This document shows, piece after piece, positions 1 through 9,436 of a stretch of 35,177 bases of DNA. Source of the stretch: a virus; the IMG/VR virus record IMGVR_UViG_3300009788_000215, positions 1 to 35,177 of that record; one strand, 5' to 3'. Both the position numbers and the translations under genes were made by a program. Numbering within the stretch: the stretch's first letter is position 1; every line of letters starts with the position of its first letter. The notes below the pieces were generated by a model, which saw only the letters and a list, made by a program, of their open reading frames with translations, had not been told where the DNA came from and made no database searches.

Positions 1-3000
1 AGCTCTCCACCCTGCTTCAAATTGATAAGTCGTACGAGAAAGTCTTTATTTTTCTCTACGATGTCATCAATCTCGGCTTGATTCTCGTATAATTCGCCTT
101 GAAGCTCATAGTAGTTGAGTTCTTCCCGAGTGCGTGCTCCTAAGAGACCGCGTGCTAGGATCGCATCCATTGTAGGACGGATTGGAAGAGCCTCCCCTGA
201 CGCTGAGTACCACTCCTGCATTTGCCAGCCCAGATGGGCCATTGCCACGTCGTTGTACTGCGGGAAGAAGCCCCGGAGCATAGCATCAGCGGTGAAAGCG
301 AACTTGTCCACAGGGTCCATGTCCGGATTTCCGGACGCATACCAGCTTGCGAACTGGAATGACTCGAGTGTGTTGCTAAAGACGTTACCGAAGGCCCCTA
401 ATACGGCCATCGCTGGTTGCTTGATGATGGTCTCTATCTGCATCTCCCACATCTGTTTAGCGTTAAGGCCCGGAGCCGCGAAGCCAAGGTCGATGTCTTT
501 CGTATCTTCCATTGTGACCTCTCGGATCTTGTTGATCCCGGTCTCAACGATACCTGCGGAGATGAGGTCGACGAGTGTAGCGCCGTCGATCCCTGGGATC
601 TGGGCGTCAGCCACTCCCATTACTGTAAGCTGTTCTTCGACCCAATCTCTACCACCAAACATGTTGGCACCAAAGAGTAGGTATGTACCCATAAGGATCT
701 TGACGCCTTGCAGCTTGGTGATCGCTGGGTTCTGGCCCAGTATACCCAGCGCAGCCTTGTGGCCGAAGCTAAGGAACTGTGTTCCGACGCTTGCGAGGCC
801 CGTCTGGTAACCGAAGTTGTTGGGGCGCATCATTCCGAGTGCCAGGTTAGAGGCGTCGAGGCCGATGACATCCCAATCACGAGCGTCTATATCGAGCACG
901 CTCTTAAGTTTGTTCTTCTTCATATGACGCCGAAGGGCTACCATATAAGTAAAGGTTAGGTTGTTGCGTTCTCCCCAATCGAAGCCGATCCGCTGCATAA
1001 AATCGCGGAGGGCTACGGTCATCTGCTTACCTCGGTAGCCTATGTGTCCGGCTGCCGAGTCAGGGAGCGCTTGCTTGTTGAACCTGCGGGCACCGCCCGC
1101 GAACGAGTGTACGTTCACTAGCTCGAGCAAGCCACTACGCTCGAACTGCTTGATAAGATGTGTGTATTCTTTAGCGGACAAGCCCATGACTTTGGCCCAC
1201 TTCGACTTCGACATCCCAGTATCAAACCCGGAGTCCCGGAGTCGAGAGACGCCCACTCGGAGTGCTACTGCATCTCCGAATACTCGCCCTGAACCCACAT
1301 AAATCGGATCAAGGGGAGCCAGGTAAGAGACCTGTAGGCTCTGCAAGAATGCTTGGCGGAAGGGCCTGAACACCATGAAGGCGTGGAAGGCTACAGAGCG
1401 CATGGTCCTTGTCGGGTCCATCTGCTGTGCATACCGATCCAGCATTCGAGACACTGGCATACTGCCAGGGATGTCCTTCGTCAACCGGTTGAACGTATAG
1501 CCGAGGCTAATCATAGCCTCTCGCATCTTTGGAATCGCTACGGATTCCGTACCACTGATGAGACGGAAGTAGTTAACCAGCTCAATAGCTTCGTTGTACC
1601 TCTTCTTAAGAGGGTCGGAGGACGTGTTAGCACGTGATACCCTCAGCTCCTTGACAATTTCTGCCATCGACTTCACGTCGAAGGAGCCTCTGGGAACCAG
1701 GTCCCCATACTCCTCGGTGAAGGCTCCCTTGAAGCCCTTAAGTAAATCCTCATGGGTTAGCTGCCGAGCGATAATGGCAATGCCTCGCTCTAGGGACGGG
1801 ACGAAGTCCTCAATAGTAGACCTGTTGTTGTTTACGTCAGGCAGCCTATCGAAGTTTCGATCATCCCAGAACAGACGGCCTTCTCTGTGAAGGGTCTGTT
1901 TCTGCATCAGCGTGTTCTCTGTCTGTGAGATGTCTCTTGCGCGCACAACCTCGTAGGATACCGCAGTATCTTTACGGTCGTTGTAGCGACCGGTCTTAGC
2001 GTCGAGGTCTCCGAGGCGCTTAGCAAAGCCCTCCCCTTCCAGCTTGGTGCCTGCCGTACGGATTGCGTCCTTGATGGGCACGCCCGAGATCTGTCCGTTC
2101 ACGCTCATATCGTCTGTGTGCTTCACGATAAAGTAAGGGTCATCGTAGAAACGAAAGTGGTAGCCGGGATAATAGACCAGCGGCCTGGTGCTCAGTTCGC
2201 CTACTTCGTAGCCCCGACCGGGACCAACGATTACTTGGTTGTACTGGGAGCGAGCCGAAGTTGAAGCGCTGACTGCGATGTCGAGTTCCATGATGCTGTC
2301 ACCAGCATTGTAGAGGTCGTCGAGGTCACGAGTTCTAAGCCGAACTCCTTCTCCTGTTAAGGGATCTAGGAATTCTCCTGGCCGTACCTGTGCTCGGTCA
2401 AGACTCTTGCCGTGGAAGGTAGGCAGATTGGCTTGTGTCGTGCGAGCTGTCTTGAAGCCAGCTACGGAAAACTCCCGGTAGAGACGTCGGTTGAACAGTT
2501 CGTGCATGACGTCGTAGCCTGATCGAACAGCAACCATACCCTTTACTTGGGATTCAGTGATACCGTCGTACTTGGCGTAGATCTCCACAAGCTCTGGAGC
2601 ACGCCCGTGGGCCTTACCAAAGTCTTCCATCCACTCAAAGGCACCTGTTACAAAGCGCTTATCAGTAACACTCAGCTCGTAGAACGGCTTGAACATGAAC
2701 TCGAAGTTCTTAACAAGCTGCTGCTCCTTGATGTAAGCGTTAGCGAAGCTACCGTAGATGTCATCTAGCCCACTACCTAGTCTGCCGTTGGGCGCTACTA
2801 GGACACGTGGTATGATGCCTGTGTTCTGGAATGTCTCTGGCCCCATTGTCTTGTTGTCAACATTGTGCCAGAAGCGTTGGTGATTGTAGCGTAGGTAGAA
2901 GTCCTGCCTTAGCCCCGGTTGATTCGGAGCCGCGCTAATGGGAGCATCCACCTTGAATGCTGCGCGGAGGAACTCCTCACGGTTAGCAAAGACAGGGCCT

Positions 3001-4529
3001 ACAATACCGTCGTCGGTGATACGCACCAGTTCGAAGAGTTCCCCTTGGGGATCAATCTTGAACAACGCATCAACTGCTTCGTCGAAGCTAGACCAGCCAC
3101 CCTCGACGGTCTCGCCTAGAATAACGTCCAGCTCCATGCCTGTCTCATTCGGAAGCATCCGAACGGTGGACATGGCTGTGTGTGGGTAGGCTATGCCATC
3201 TGCCACATCGAGCTTCTCTAGCTCTTGGGTTAGTACCTTGCGCTTATCGCGGACGTTTAGTCCAGCGCCTGTGAACCCATCTGTGGTCTCTAGAATCTCG
3301 GAGCGAATCCGCTCGGAGCGTTCTAGTACACGCTTAGCGCCATCGGGCAGCTCATCAATATCATTGACAAACCGTGACGGGCGGGGGAGTAGGACGGGGA
3401 CTGCGTCATCCGCAGGCATCCGCCACTCTGCTGCTACATCATCGTACTGCATGTCAATGTCAAACTGACTACGTGACTTGGTCTGGTTTGTGATGCGAGC
3501 CGCTTGACGGTACGTGGAAGCATCTGTCCCTCGTATCATACCGCGCATTCCCTGGCCGAACGCTCGCATGAGCGCGGCAGAGAAGATGGCTTCAAGGCCA
3601 AAGGCCACATCACCGACAATCCGGTCTATTGTATTCTTGTCATCCTGCCCAGTGAGTACACCTTCGGTGAACGTGTTCTCCATGAACTCTAGGTAGCCAT
3701 ACTTCGTGAGTAGTGGCCCCCATACGGGGCTGTTCAGTAGCTCGTCGCTCTTAAGAGCAATGCGCTTAACCGCCTCGTTGTACTGTTCTGGCCCTAGCTC
3801 TACCAGGGCTGTACGAATGTTCTGCCTAATCTCAGCAGGCACCAACTCGTCTGCGACGTTGAAGGGAGAGCCTATCTCCTTTCCGGAAATCTCTTCGACG
3901 ATCTCTTCCATGCTTTTGGCAATGAACCACCGGTTCCACTCATTGTAAATAGGGATCAAATCGGTGGCGAAGAAGTTGACAGCCATGTCGCCGTAGCTGG
4001 TGAAGCCCTTACTGGCCACGACATCGTTAACTACTCGGCGTCCTCGCTCACGCTGTTGGACGGTCAGCCTGTCGGTCACCTCGTCTACCTGGCTGGCAGA
4101 GAGGTTATAGTACGCACCCTCGAACCTGTCGAGGGGTAGCTCTCCTGCACCCATCATCATTGCAGCGATGATGGCCTTTCGGTAGGGATCATACTTTCGG
4201 TGGTCGACGCGATACAGCTCGTGTATCGTAGCATCCATCCGCTGTGCTGTGGTGAGGGGGTTATCCGGATCGAAGATGTCCTTCTCACGGAGCCGCCCTG
4301 CGGCATACTCCTCCTTGACAATCTCGGTGGCTCGGTCGAATACGGTGCCACGCATACGGGCCTCCTTACGAGCTTCGTAAGAGGGCGGATCATCAAAGAG
4401 AGCTGACTCCGCATGGGCATAGTTGCCCGCCACGCTTTTGTCCACGAGCGAAGGCGCTTCCTGGAAGAGCTTATTGACCTTCTCGGATTGCGCTTGGCGA
4501 TCAAATAGTTCGTCAGTTCGTGCTACCAT
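1..4529 (-). CDS. Giant internal virion protein (partial, C-terminus beyond window)
   Basis: The frame is open without a stop from an ATG at 4529 to the left edge, giving 1509 residues of an incomplete protein. The start overlaps the stop of the upstream gene as TAATG. By position (last of the tail and internal-protein genes) and size it is the likely counterpart of the large T7 gp16-type ejection protein of podoviruses, which leaves the virion at infection and helps form the DNA-translocation channel. The visible part is a mostly soluble alpha-helical protein rich in Arg and Glu, with a hydrophobic, membrane-like stretch near residues 1250-1292. No lysozyme or transglycosylase motif is recognisable in the visible part. 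Role is inferred from synteny and size; the coding call is secure. Confidence 0.85.
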   Translation of the reverse strand, partial: MVARTDELFDRQAQSEKVNKLFQEAPSLVDKSVAGNYAHAESALFDDPPSYEARKEARMRGTVFDRATEIVKEEYAAGRLREKDIFDPDNPLTTAQRMDATIHELYRVDHRKYDPYRKAIIAAMMMGAGELPLDRFEGAYYNLSASQVDEVTDRLTVQQRERGRRVVNDVVASKGFTSYGDMAVNFFATDLIPIYNEWNRWFIAKSMEEIVEEISGKEIGSPFNVADELVPAEIRQNIRTALVELGPEQYNEAVKRIALKSDELLNSPVWGPLLTKYGYLEFMENTFTEGVLTGQDDKNTIDRIVGDVAFGLEAIFSAALMRAFGQGMRGMIRGTDASTYRQAARITNQTKSRSQFDIDMQYDDVAAEWRMPADDAVPVLLPRPSRFVNDIDELPDGAKRVLERSERIRSEILETTDGFTGAGLNVRDKRKVLTQELEKLDVADGIAYPHTAMSTVRMLPNETGMELDVILGETVEGGWSSFDEAVDALFKIDPQGELFELVRITDDGIVGPVFANREEFLRAAFKVDAPISAAPNQPGLRQDFYLRYNHQRFWHNVDNKTMGPETFQNTGIIPRVLVAPNGRLGSGLDDIYGSFANAYIKEQQLVKNFEFMFKPFYELSVTDKRFVTGAFEWMEDFGKAHGRAPELVEIYAKYDGITESQVKGMVAVRSGYDVMHELFNRRLYREFSVAGFKTARTTQANLPTFHGKSLDRAQVRPGEFLDPLTGEGVRLRTRDLDDLYNAGDSIMELDIAVSASTSARSQYNQVIVGPGRGYEVGELSTRPLVYYPGYHFRFYDDPYFIVKHTDDMSVNGQISGVPIKDAIRTAGTKLEGEGFAKRLGDLDAKTGRYNDRKDTAVSYEVVRARDISQTENTLMQKQTLHREGRLFWDDRNFDRLPDVNNNRSTIEDFVPSLERGIAIIARQLTHEDLLKGFKGAFTEEYGDLVPRGSFDVKSMAEIVKELRVSRANTSSDPLKKRYNEAIELVNYFRLISGTESVAIPKMREAMISLGYTFNRLTKDIPGSMPVSRMLDRYAQQMDPTRTMRSVAFHAFMVFRPFRQAFLQSLQVSYLAPLDPIYVGSGRVFGDAVALRVGVSRLRDSGFDTGMSKSKWAKVMGLSAKEYTHLIKQFERSGLLELVNVHSFAGGARRFNKQALPDSAAGHIGYRGKQMTVALRDFMQRIGFDWGERNNLTFTYMVALRRHMKKNKLKSVLDIDARDWDVIGLDASNLALGMMRPNNFGYQTGLASVGTQFLSFGHKAALGILGQNPAITKLQGVKILMGTYLLFGANMFGGRDWVEEQLTVMGVADAQIPGIDGATLVDLISAGIVETGINKIREVTMEDTKDIDLGFAAPGLNAKQMWEMQIETIIKQPAMAVLGAFGNVFSNTLESFQFASWYASGNPDMDPVDKFAFTADAMLRGFFPQYNDVAMAHLGWQMQEWYSASGEALPIRPTMDAILARGLLGARTREELNYYELQGELYENQAEIDDIVEKNKDFLVRLINLKQGGE

Positions 4530-5002
4530 TATTCATCAACTCCAGGGACATCAAAACCGCCACCACCACTGGTATCAACTGATACGTCCGGAGCAGTTAC
4601 TTCTTGGTTCGCGGCTGCGCCTGCGAAGAACGACGACCCTGCATCAGCGATGCTGGCTCGGAACTCCTTCTTGGCCGCCCGGCTCTCTGCGGCTGAGGCT
4701 TGTACTGCAAACTTAGCTTGCAACTCTTGCTCGAACACGCCGAACCTGGCTTGAGTCAGGAGCGATGAGACCTGGCCTTGGAAGGCCGAGGACTCTAAGC
4801 CACCTGCTCGTGCTCCTCTCCCTGCAACCTGTGCAGCTTGAGCGCTACGAAACTGGCGTAAGAACGCCCGTCTCTTCTGTCTGTTTTGAATCCGGCCAAT
4901 TGCTTCTCTGAAGCGTTTCGCTTTCTCACGTGCTAGGCGCGCATCGTTCTTGTGGAAGATGCCAGCAATCTTAAAGGCCGCTGCTGCGATCATGAATCCC
5001 AT
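4529..5002 (-). CDS. gp14-like internal virion protein
   Basis: 157 aa. An N-terminal hydrophobic stretch (residues 1-14) is followed by a basic, Arg/Gln-rich helical region (about 20-60, with the motif RRAFLRQFR). A Gly-rich segment, an Ala-rich helix and an acidic Gly-rich tail (GGGGFDVPG) follow. This layout and the place between the tail tubular genes and the giant virion protein fit the small internal-core or ejection protein (T7 gp14 type) that inserts into the outer membrane during DNA ejection. Start ATG overlaps the preceding stop as TAATG and its own stop overlaps the next ATG. Assignment is by composition and position only. Confidence 0.7.
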   Translation of the reverse strand: MGFMIAAAAFKIAGIFHKNDARLAREKAKRFREAIGRIQNRQKRRAFLRQFRSAQAAQVAGRGARAGGLESSAFQGQVSSLLTQARFGVFEQELQAKFAVQASAAESRAAKKEFRASIADAGSSFFAGAAANQEVTAPDVSVDTSGGGGFDVPGVDE

Positions 5003-5220
5003 TAGAAAGGTCGCCCGCGTGCTAATCCTCTAAGGATACGTCTCCGACGTTTGTCGAAATCCGCTTGACTTGGGTCCGGGGCGGCAGCTTCTTGTGCAAC
5101 ATGTCGCAACGTCTCGGCGTTCCGACGAGCGTTCTGTTCTTCGTTCATGGCTTTATTAATCCGCCTGGCCCTGGCAAGAGCCTTGCCTAAGCCTGCAATA
5201 GAAACACCCATCAATGCCAT
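5002..5220 (-). CDS. Small basic virion-region protein, unknown function
   Basis: 72 aa, strongly basic, with an Arg/Lys-rich C-terminus (KRRRRILRGLARGR, residues 57-70) and a Gly/Ala-rich N-terminus. I do not recognise it. It lies between tail tubular protein B and the gp14-like protein, coupled to both by TAATG overlaps, so it is probably a minor virion or assembly protein. An adjacent frame (5344-5156) is a shadow without a ribosome-binding site. Confidence 0.65.
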   Translation of the reverse strand: MALMGVSIAGLGKALARARRINKAMNEEQNARRNAETLRHVAQEAAAPDPSQADFDKRRRRILRGLARGRPF

Positions 5221-7682
5221 TATGCTGCCCTCTGTACTTTGTAGTTCGTGGAGAAGCCAAGGATATGGGTGTCCTTCGTAGGCTCTCCTTCAAACCTGAG
5301 TTGTAGTACGCGGCCTCGGCCACGCACCTTGTTACGTGTGACAACTACGGGGTAGCCGTCCTCATATGGCCCAGCGCCTGCGGGCTGGAATGCTCGCACA
5401 TGACGGTAGACCTGATTCGTAGTCGACACCTTGCCTGAGACATTGTCATCGGTCCAGTCCCAGTTCGCTGTCATGAGACAGGAACTCTCGTTCACTGGAT
5501 CAAGGCCATTGCCAGCCGGGACAAACTCTGTCTCGGTTCGCTTTTGAAAGACCGTGATGACCGGAGCCTGACGACGTCGCTGGAAGTCTCCGATGTTGTC
5601 ATGTCCTGTTAACATGAACGGGAGCGGACTCTCTGCTCCATCGTAGTCGATATAGTCGAGCTGCTCTAGGTCCGCAGTATCAAGGTCATTTGTCGCTTGA
5701 ATGGTCCACTTGAGTTTCTTATCTGAATCTGACGCATCAGAATCTGTAATCGCATAAGCATTAAGGATCGCTGAAGTGCCTGAAACATTGAATCTAAACT
5801 TGTACCATGCGCCGACTCGTCCGTCGAGGATGAGAGCGTTAGCGTACTGGTTGATATTGTCACCGCTGTCTCCGTACAAGAAGTAGATACGCCGTAGCGC
5901 ATCGTCATAAACTGTCTTCACTACCTTCTGGTTTGCCACCGGAATGTCATTCCAGATGGACTGTACTAGTTGCTCGCTGATATTGGTAGCCTCCAGCGTG
6001 CCTGTGAATTCATTGGGGCCTATCTGAAAGATGCCCTTAGTACCAGTGAAGAGAGCTGTGTTGCCCCGTAGGATCGGGCTGAAGTGAGAGGTACACTCAT
6101 CGTCAGTGATCTTCCGCACGGAGTAACCGTCGGCTGTAAAGAAGCCGCGTTGTCCACCGCCGATCTCCCAGACTCCATTCTCCGAAAAGATGAGCAGGGA
6201 ACTCCGAGTCGAAAGCATTGACTGCACGGCTCCGAGTTGCGGTATAACAATCGTACCGCCGTCGTCCGGCAGTAACGTATTGAAATCGCTAGCAGTTGGG
6301 TCGGCTTGCTGATGGCATTGGCCATAAGCTATCGGTTTCTGTGCGGTGCGCGAGAAGAAGACCGTATCGGTCCACTCCTGATCATCGAACCCTGCATAGA
6401 ACACTCGGCCTTGGTGAAACTCCACGGCCTCGGCACCAACTGAAAGCACCTGGCCATCGCTCTTGAGAAGCGCGTCCCCACCACCAATCTGGCCGTCGGG
6501 TGACGTGCTTACAAAGTTTGCGAACTGTGAGTTGATTGGTCCTACAAAAATCGTGATGCTATTAGTCTCATCACCCGCTGTCCGCACTGCTTGTCCAAAG
6601 GAACTAGGTGTACCCCCATCTGCGAGCAGGGTATAGGTTCGATTGTAGTTAAACGAAAAGATTGTACTCGTGGCGAGATAGGTCCAGGCGCTGCCTGTAA
6701 TCTCAATCATGTCTCCACCGATGCGCCCATGTGCGGTAACATCAAGGACGAACGTACCACCTGTGATGCCATTACCCGTGGTGAACCCGTTGACCGGGAC
6801 ATCAATCGGAACGATGAACCCGCCGCCCGAGTTGGACGCGGCGAAGGTTGTATTCAGTGGATCAAGAAACAACGATCCCTGTGGAGCTGAGGAGTTACCG
6901 AAGGCTTCGGCGTCTATCTTGTCTTCATCGAAGACTTGGATTCCATCCTCATCTGCAAAGTTGGTATCAATCTGTCGGCGGTATCCAGTATACCAAATGG
7001 TATTCTTAGCTGGATTTTTACCGAACGTGGTCTTGTACGTATCCATGTCTTCCTGCTTCCAACCTCGATTGCGGAGGTTGTAGCGGTGATCGTCCGTGAT
7101 CAGGCCGAAAGGTGCTAGCTCCACATCGACACCATCGTCGATGCCATCAAAATCTCGGATCAGCATATTGATCTGCTTCACTAAGAAGGAGTCGGCTAGC
7201 GCATTGTATGTGATGTACTGCGTTCGTAAATACTTGTGCGAGATGAACAGATGGCCACGCCCACTTGAAAACTGGACAGGCCACTCCGCGACTTGTGCAT
7301 CTGTAGTCAGCGGATCAATCTTAAGCGCTAGGAGATCAATCTCAGTTGCGTGATACGTAGTACTGATTGTCTCTGCATCGTCCGTGAAGAAGAGGGTGGA
7401 GCCTACCTGATGAACGATAAAGTTCTTGTCAGATATGCCATCCACCCCTCGCCATTTGAATGCTGTAAAGACATCGGCAGCACCAATAGTCAGGCCGGTC
7501 ACCTTAAGTGCCCCGCCTGCCTCTTGTGCTAGTCCGTTCCGTCTGCGACGCGAACCGTCCACCAGGAGTTCATAGTTCTGCTCGTCGGTCGTAAAACCGT
7601 CGGGGAAATTGATCTCGTTGGCTTCAGTATTCAGGCCCCTGTTCAGACGGAAGAAGTCTTTTTGAACAGTCTGTTGTGGCAT
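5220..7682 (-). CDS. Tail tubular protein B (T7 gp12-like)
   Basis: 820 aa, close to the 794 aa of T7 gp12. The N-terminus has the family hallmark: a short lead, then LNRGLNTEANEINFPDGF and NYELLVDGSRRRRNG (residues 13-49), with a run of Arg after DGS. The body is beta-rich with many Gly/Asp turns, as expected for the nozzle of a short tail. Its partner, tail tubular A, lies two genes upstream. The start overlaps the upstream stop as TAATG and its stop overlaps the next ATG. Function is from family resemblance and synteny. Confidence 0.9.
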   Translation of the reverse strand: MPQQTVQKDFFRLNRGLNTEANEINFPDGFTTDEQNYELLVDGSRRRRNGLAQEAGGALKVTGLTIGAADVFTAFKWRGVDGISDKNFIVHQVGSTLFFTDDAETISTTYHATEIDLLALKIDPLTTDAQVAEWPVQFSSGRGHLFISHKYLRTQYITYNALADSFLVKQINMLIRDFDGIDDGVDVELAPFGLITDDHRYNLRNRGWKQEDMDTYKTTFGKNPAKNTIWYTGYRRQIDTNFADEDGIQVFDEDKIDAEAFGNSSAPQGSLFLDPLNTTFAASNSGGGFIVPIDVPVNGFTTGNGITGGTFVLDVTAHGRIGGDMIEITGSAWTYLATSTIFSFNYNRTYTLLADGGTPSSFGQAVRTAGDETNSITIFVGPINSQFANFVSTSPDGQIGGGDALLKSDGQVLSVGAEAVEFHQGRVFYAGFDDQEWTDTVFFSRTAQKPIAYGQCHQQADPTASDFNTLLPDDGGTIVIPQLGAVQSMLSTRSSLLIFSENGVWEIGGGQRGFFTADGYSVRKITDDECTSHFSPILRGNTALFTGTKGIFQIGPNEFTGTLEATNISEQLVQSIWNDIPVANQKVVKTVYDDALRRIYFLYGDSGDNINQYANALILDGRVGAWYKFRFNVSGTSAILNAYAITDSDASDSDKKLKWTIQATNDLDTADLEQLDYIDYDGAESPLPFMLTGHDNIGDFQRRRQAPVITVFQKRTETEFVPAGNGLDPVNESSCLMTANWDWTDDNVSGKVSTTNQVYRHVRAFQPAGAGPYEDGYPVVVTRNKVRGRGRVLQLRFEGEPTKDTHILGFSTNYKVQRAA

Positions 7683-8056
7683 TACTCTTCCGTAGTTTCT
7701 TCTACGCCGAGGATGTCAGCAATGGCTGCCTCCTCTTCTGCTTCGGCTTCCGGAGAAGCTCCTTGTGTAGTCAAGTCGACTCGAGCTTTGCTGGCTGCTT
7801 GCTTAGTAGCCGCTTCAGCTTTATCCCATGTGTTCTTCAAGTGTACAGAAATCTTTGCCTGTGCTCTATCCGGATGGGTATACTTGCCTTGAAACAGTTT
7901 GGGGATCTGCGCATCCTCACGGTCTGGGTCCGGTCGAACCGTGTACAGTGTGGAGTGTGCGATGTGTTTGATTACCCACTTCTTGCCAAGGGCGTCGATG
8001 TTATTTGCGATGCAATTCTCTCGGTCGATCTGTGCTTTTGCTTGTTCGAGTGACAT
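7682..8056 (-). CDS. Small acidic protein of the tail module, unknown function
   Basis: 124 aa from the ATG at 8056, preceded by a clear TAGGAG ribosome-binding site 7 bases away. A longer frame to 8119 would overlap the tail tubular A gene and lacks such a site. The N-terminus (SLEQAKAQIDREN) is helical, the middle holds an HSTLYTVRPDP segment, and the C-terminal 40 residues are Ala/Glu-rich and disordered-looking (EAEAEEEAAIADILG). It sits between tail tubular A and B and is probably a tail or assembly protein. I do not recognise a family. Confidence 0.7.
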   Translation of the reverse strand: MSLEQAKAQIDRENCIANNIDALGKKWVIKHIAHSTLYTVRPDPDREDAQIPKLFQGKYTHPDRAQAKISVHLKNTWDKAEAATKQAASKARVDLTTQGASPEAEAEEEAAIADILGVEETTEE

Positions 8057-8066
8057 AGTTGGTCTC

Positions 8067-8867
8067 CTAGTGTCGTCTTCCAGTTGTGCGACCACCACCT
8101 CGACGTCGGAGACGTCCAAAGTCCTGGCCAGTTTGTTTCTCTACATTCTCCATCTTGGTAAGATGCCGATGCCGCTGAACGCGAACCTCGGAGCGCCGAG
8201 AAAGCTTGTCGATCTCTCGTGTGGAACCGTCTTTGTAGAGGTCAAAAAACAAAGCCCTCGCTTGGAACTTGAGCTGATTGAACAGGTGCTCCGGGAGATC
8301 CGGGACTGATAAATCGGTCAAGGCTAGCAAGGGCTTAGTCTTTCCATAAGCCAACGATTTGCTGGCTTGTAGATTTGAGTCGAGGTTGCGGTCATACGCA
8401 TCGAAGATGAAATGGTCCTCGCCTTCCAGGAATGTCCAGAAGGTGGGCTGTACGTCATTCCGTACCAGCATCTCATATCCGCTTTCCAGCGTGACTGACT
8501 CGACAGTTGGATCGTCACTCGCACGCGAGGACGTCCAATCAATAAATTCATCTGCGTCCTGATACCGAATCTTCTCAAACTTGTTCGGATCAGACGTAGC
8601 GTTCTTGATATTGTAACGAACCCATTCGACATCATAGAAGCCTGCGGGTCGTAACATAACATTTGGTGTAGCGACGGACGTTGCGTCCAGTTCTACGATA
8701 CCTTCCTTGTACTTGATATCGGTGCCATCTTGGATCTGATTAAAGATCGTGCGTACGACACGGGCGCACTGCTCTGCTTCTACGGTGGCCGAGATTGAAT
8801 TCACAGCATCGCTGTCTGCATCCGACAGGATGTCTTGTACAATTTGTAGCAGGTTCTCTTTAGCCAC
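8067..8867 (-). CDS. Tail tubular protein A (T7 gp11-like gatekeeper)
   Basis: 266 aa. Start is a GTG at 8867 with GGAG eight bases upstream. The N-terminal helix pair with DSDAVNSISATVEAEQCARVV (given here as DSDAVNSI at 17-24 and VEAEQCARVV at 29-38) is typical of podovirus tail tubular A proteins, which form the ring joining portal to tail. The C-terminus is basic (RRRGGGRTTGRR). Length is slightly above T7 gp11 (196 aa) but usual for environmental podoviruses. It begins 14 bases after a strong terminator, so tail genes are probably expressed by read-through or from a weak promoter not identified here. Confidence 0.85.
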   Translation of the reverse strand: MAKENLLQIVQDILSDADSDAVNSISATVEAEQCARVVRTIFNQIQDGTDIKYKEGIVELDATSVATPNVMLRPAGFYDVEWVRYNIKNATSDPNKFEKIRYQDADEFIDWTSSRASDDPTVESVTLESGYEMLVRNDVQPTFWTFLEGEDHFIFDAYDRNLDSNLQASKSLAYGKTKPLLALTDLSVPDLPEHLFNQLKFQARALFFDLYKDGSTREIDKLSRRSEVRVQRHRHLTKMENVEKQTGQDFGRLRRRGGGRTTGRRH

Positions 8868-8880
8868 TTACTTCTCCATT

Positions 8881-8907
8881 AAAAGGATCGAGGGGCCGAA
8901 GCCCCTC
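8881..8907 (-). terminator. Rho-independent terminator with UUCG tetraloop
   Basis: Read on the minus strand: GAGGGGC, loop TTCG, GCCCCTC, then GATCCTTTT. The stem is seven perfect base pairs closing a UUCG tetraloop, with a short U tract. It lies between the capsid-associated gene and tail tubular A, so it should reduce transcription of the tail genes relative to capsid genes. Confidence 0.85.
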
Positions 8908-8922
8908 TCACCAATCGGGGGT

Positions 8923-9423
8923 CTATACCGGGGGCTGGTATTTGATAACCACGCGAGCTTTACCTGCGGTGTAAGCTGCTGTATCAAACGTAGCTGCGAT
9001 CTTGACGCGCTGTGTTACCACCGCTCCAATATCTGCACCTGCGCCTGTTACAACGGCATTTGCACCGAGGTTACCAAGTGCTTCAGCGGCGATGAGGGAA
9101 TCATCGTCAACTGCAACACCAGTATCCGCGTCGTATGTACCAACATCGAGTACGGCTGCGCCACCGGACGTAAACGCCTCGGTAACGACTAATACTGCAC
9201 TCACGATTAGACTTCCAGCCGGGATTTCCGAACCGTTTACAACTGCATTACCATCGGTCGCTTGCACGTCCTCTAGTAAAGTTGCATCAGTCAGGTCCAG
9301 CACCAGCTCTTCAACCGCGCCTTCTACTGCGATTTTCTTAGCCGAGTTGCATGAAACATCCCGTTGGCCGAAGCCTACAACCAGCCCATCTTGGTTAGAC
9401 CAATACTCTTCTCTTGCTGACAT
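8923..9423 (-). CDS. Capsid-associated (decoration or head-fibre-like) protein
   Basis: 166 aa, directly after the major capsid gene, with a strong AAGGAGG ribosome-binding site. The N-terminus (EEYWSNQDGLVVGFGQRDV) leads to a beta-rich, Gly/Ala/Val-rich, acidic body with the pattern IPAGSLIVSAVLVVTEAFTSGG (residues 67-88), ending in VVIKYQPPV. Proteins with this pattern commonly follow the capsid gene in marine phages and are thought to decorate the capsid; this is from general knowledge of such loci. No enzyme motif is seen. It is followed by a terminator. Confidence 0.7.
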   Translation of the reverse strand: MSAREEYWSNQDGLVVGFGQRDVSCNSAKKIAVEGAVEELVLDLTDATLLEDVQATDGNAVVNGSEIPAGSLIVSAVLVVTEAFTSGGAAVLDVGTYDADTGVAVDDDSLIAAEALGNLGANAVVTGAGADIGAVVTQRVKIAATFDTAAYTAGKARVVIKYQPPV

Positions 9424-9436
9424 TAGTCAATCCTCC

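Noticed and set aside
115-810. Plus-strand gene of 231 codons
   Set aside because: It lies wholly over the giant virion gene on the other strand, lacks a ribosome-binding site and has Ser/Pro-rich shadow composition.
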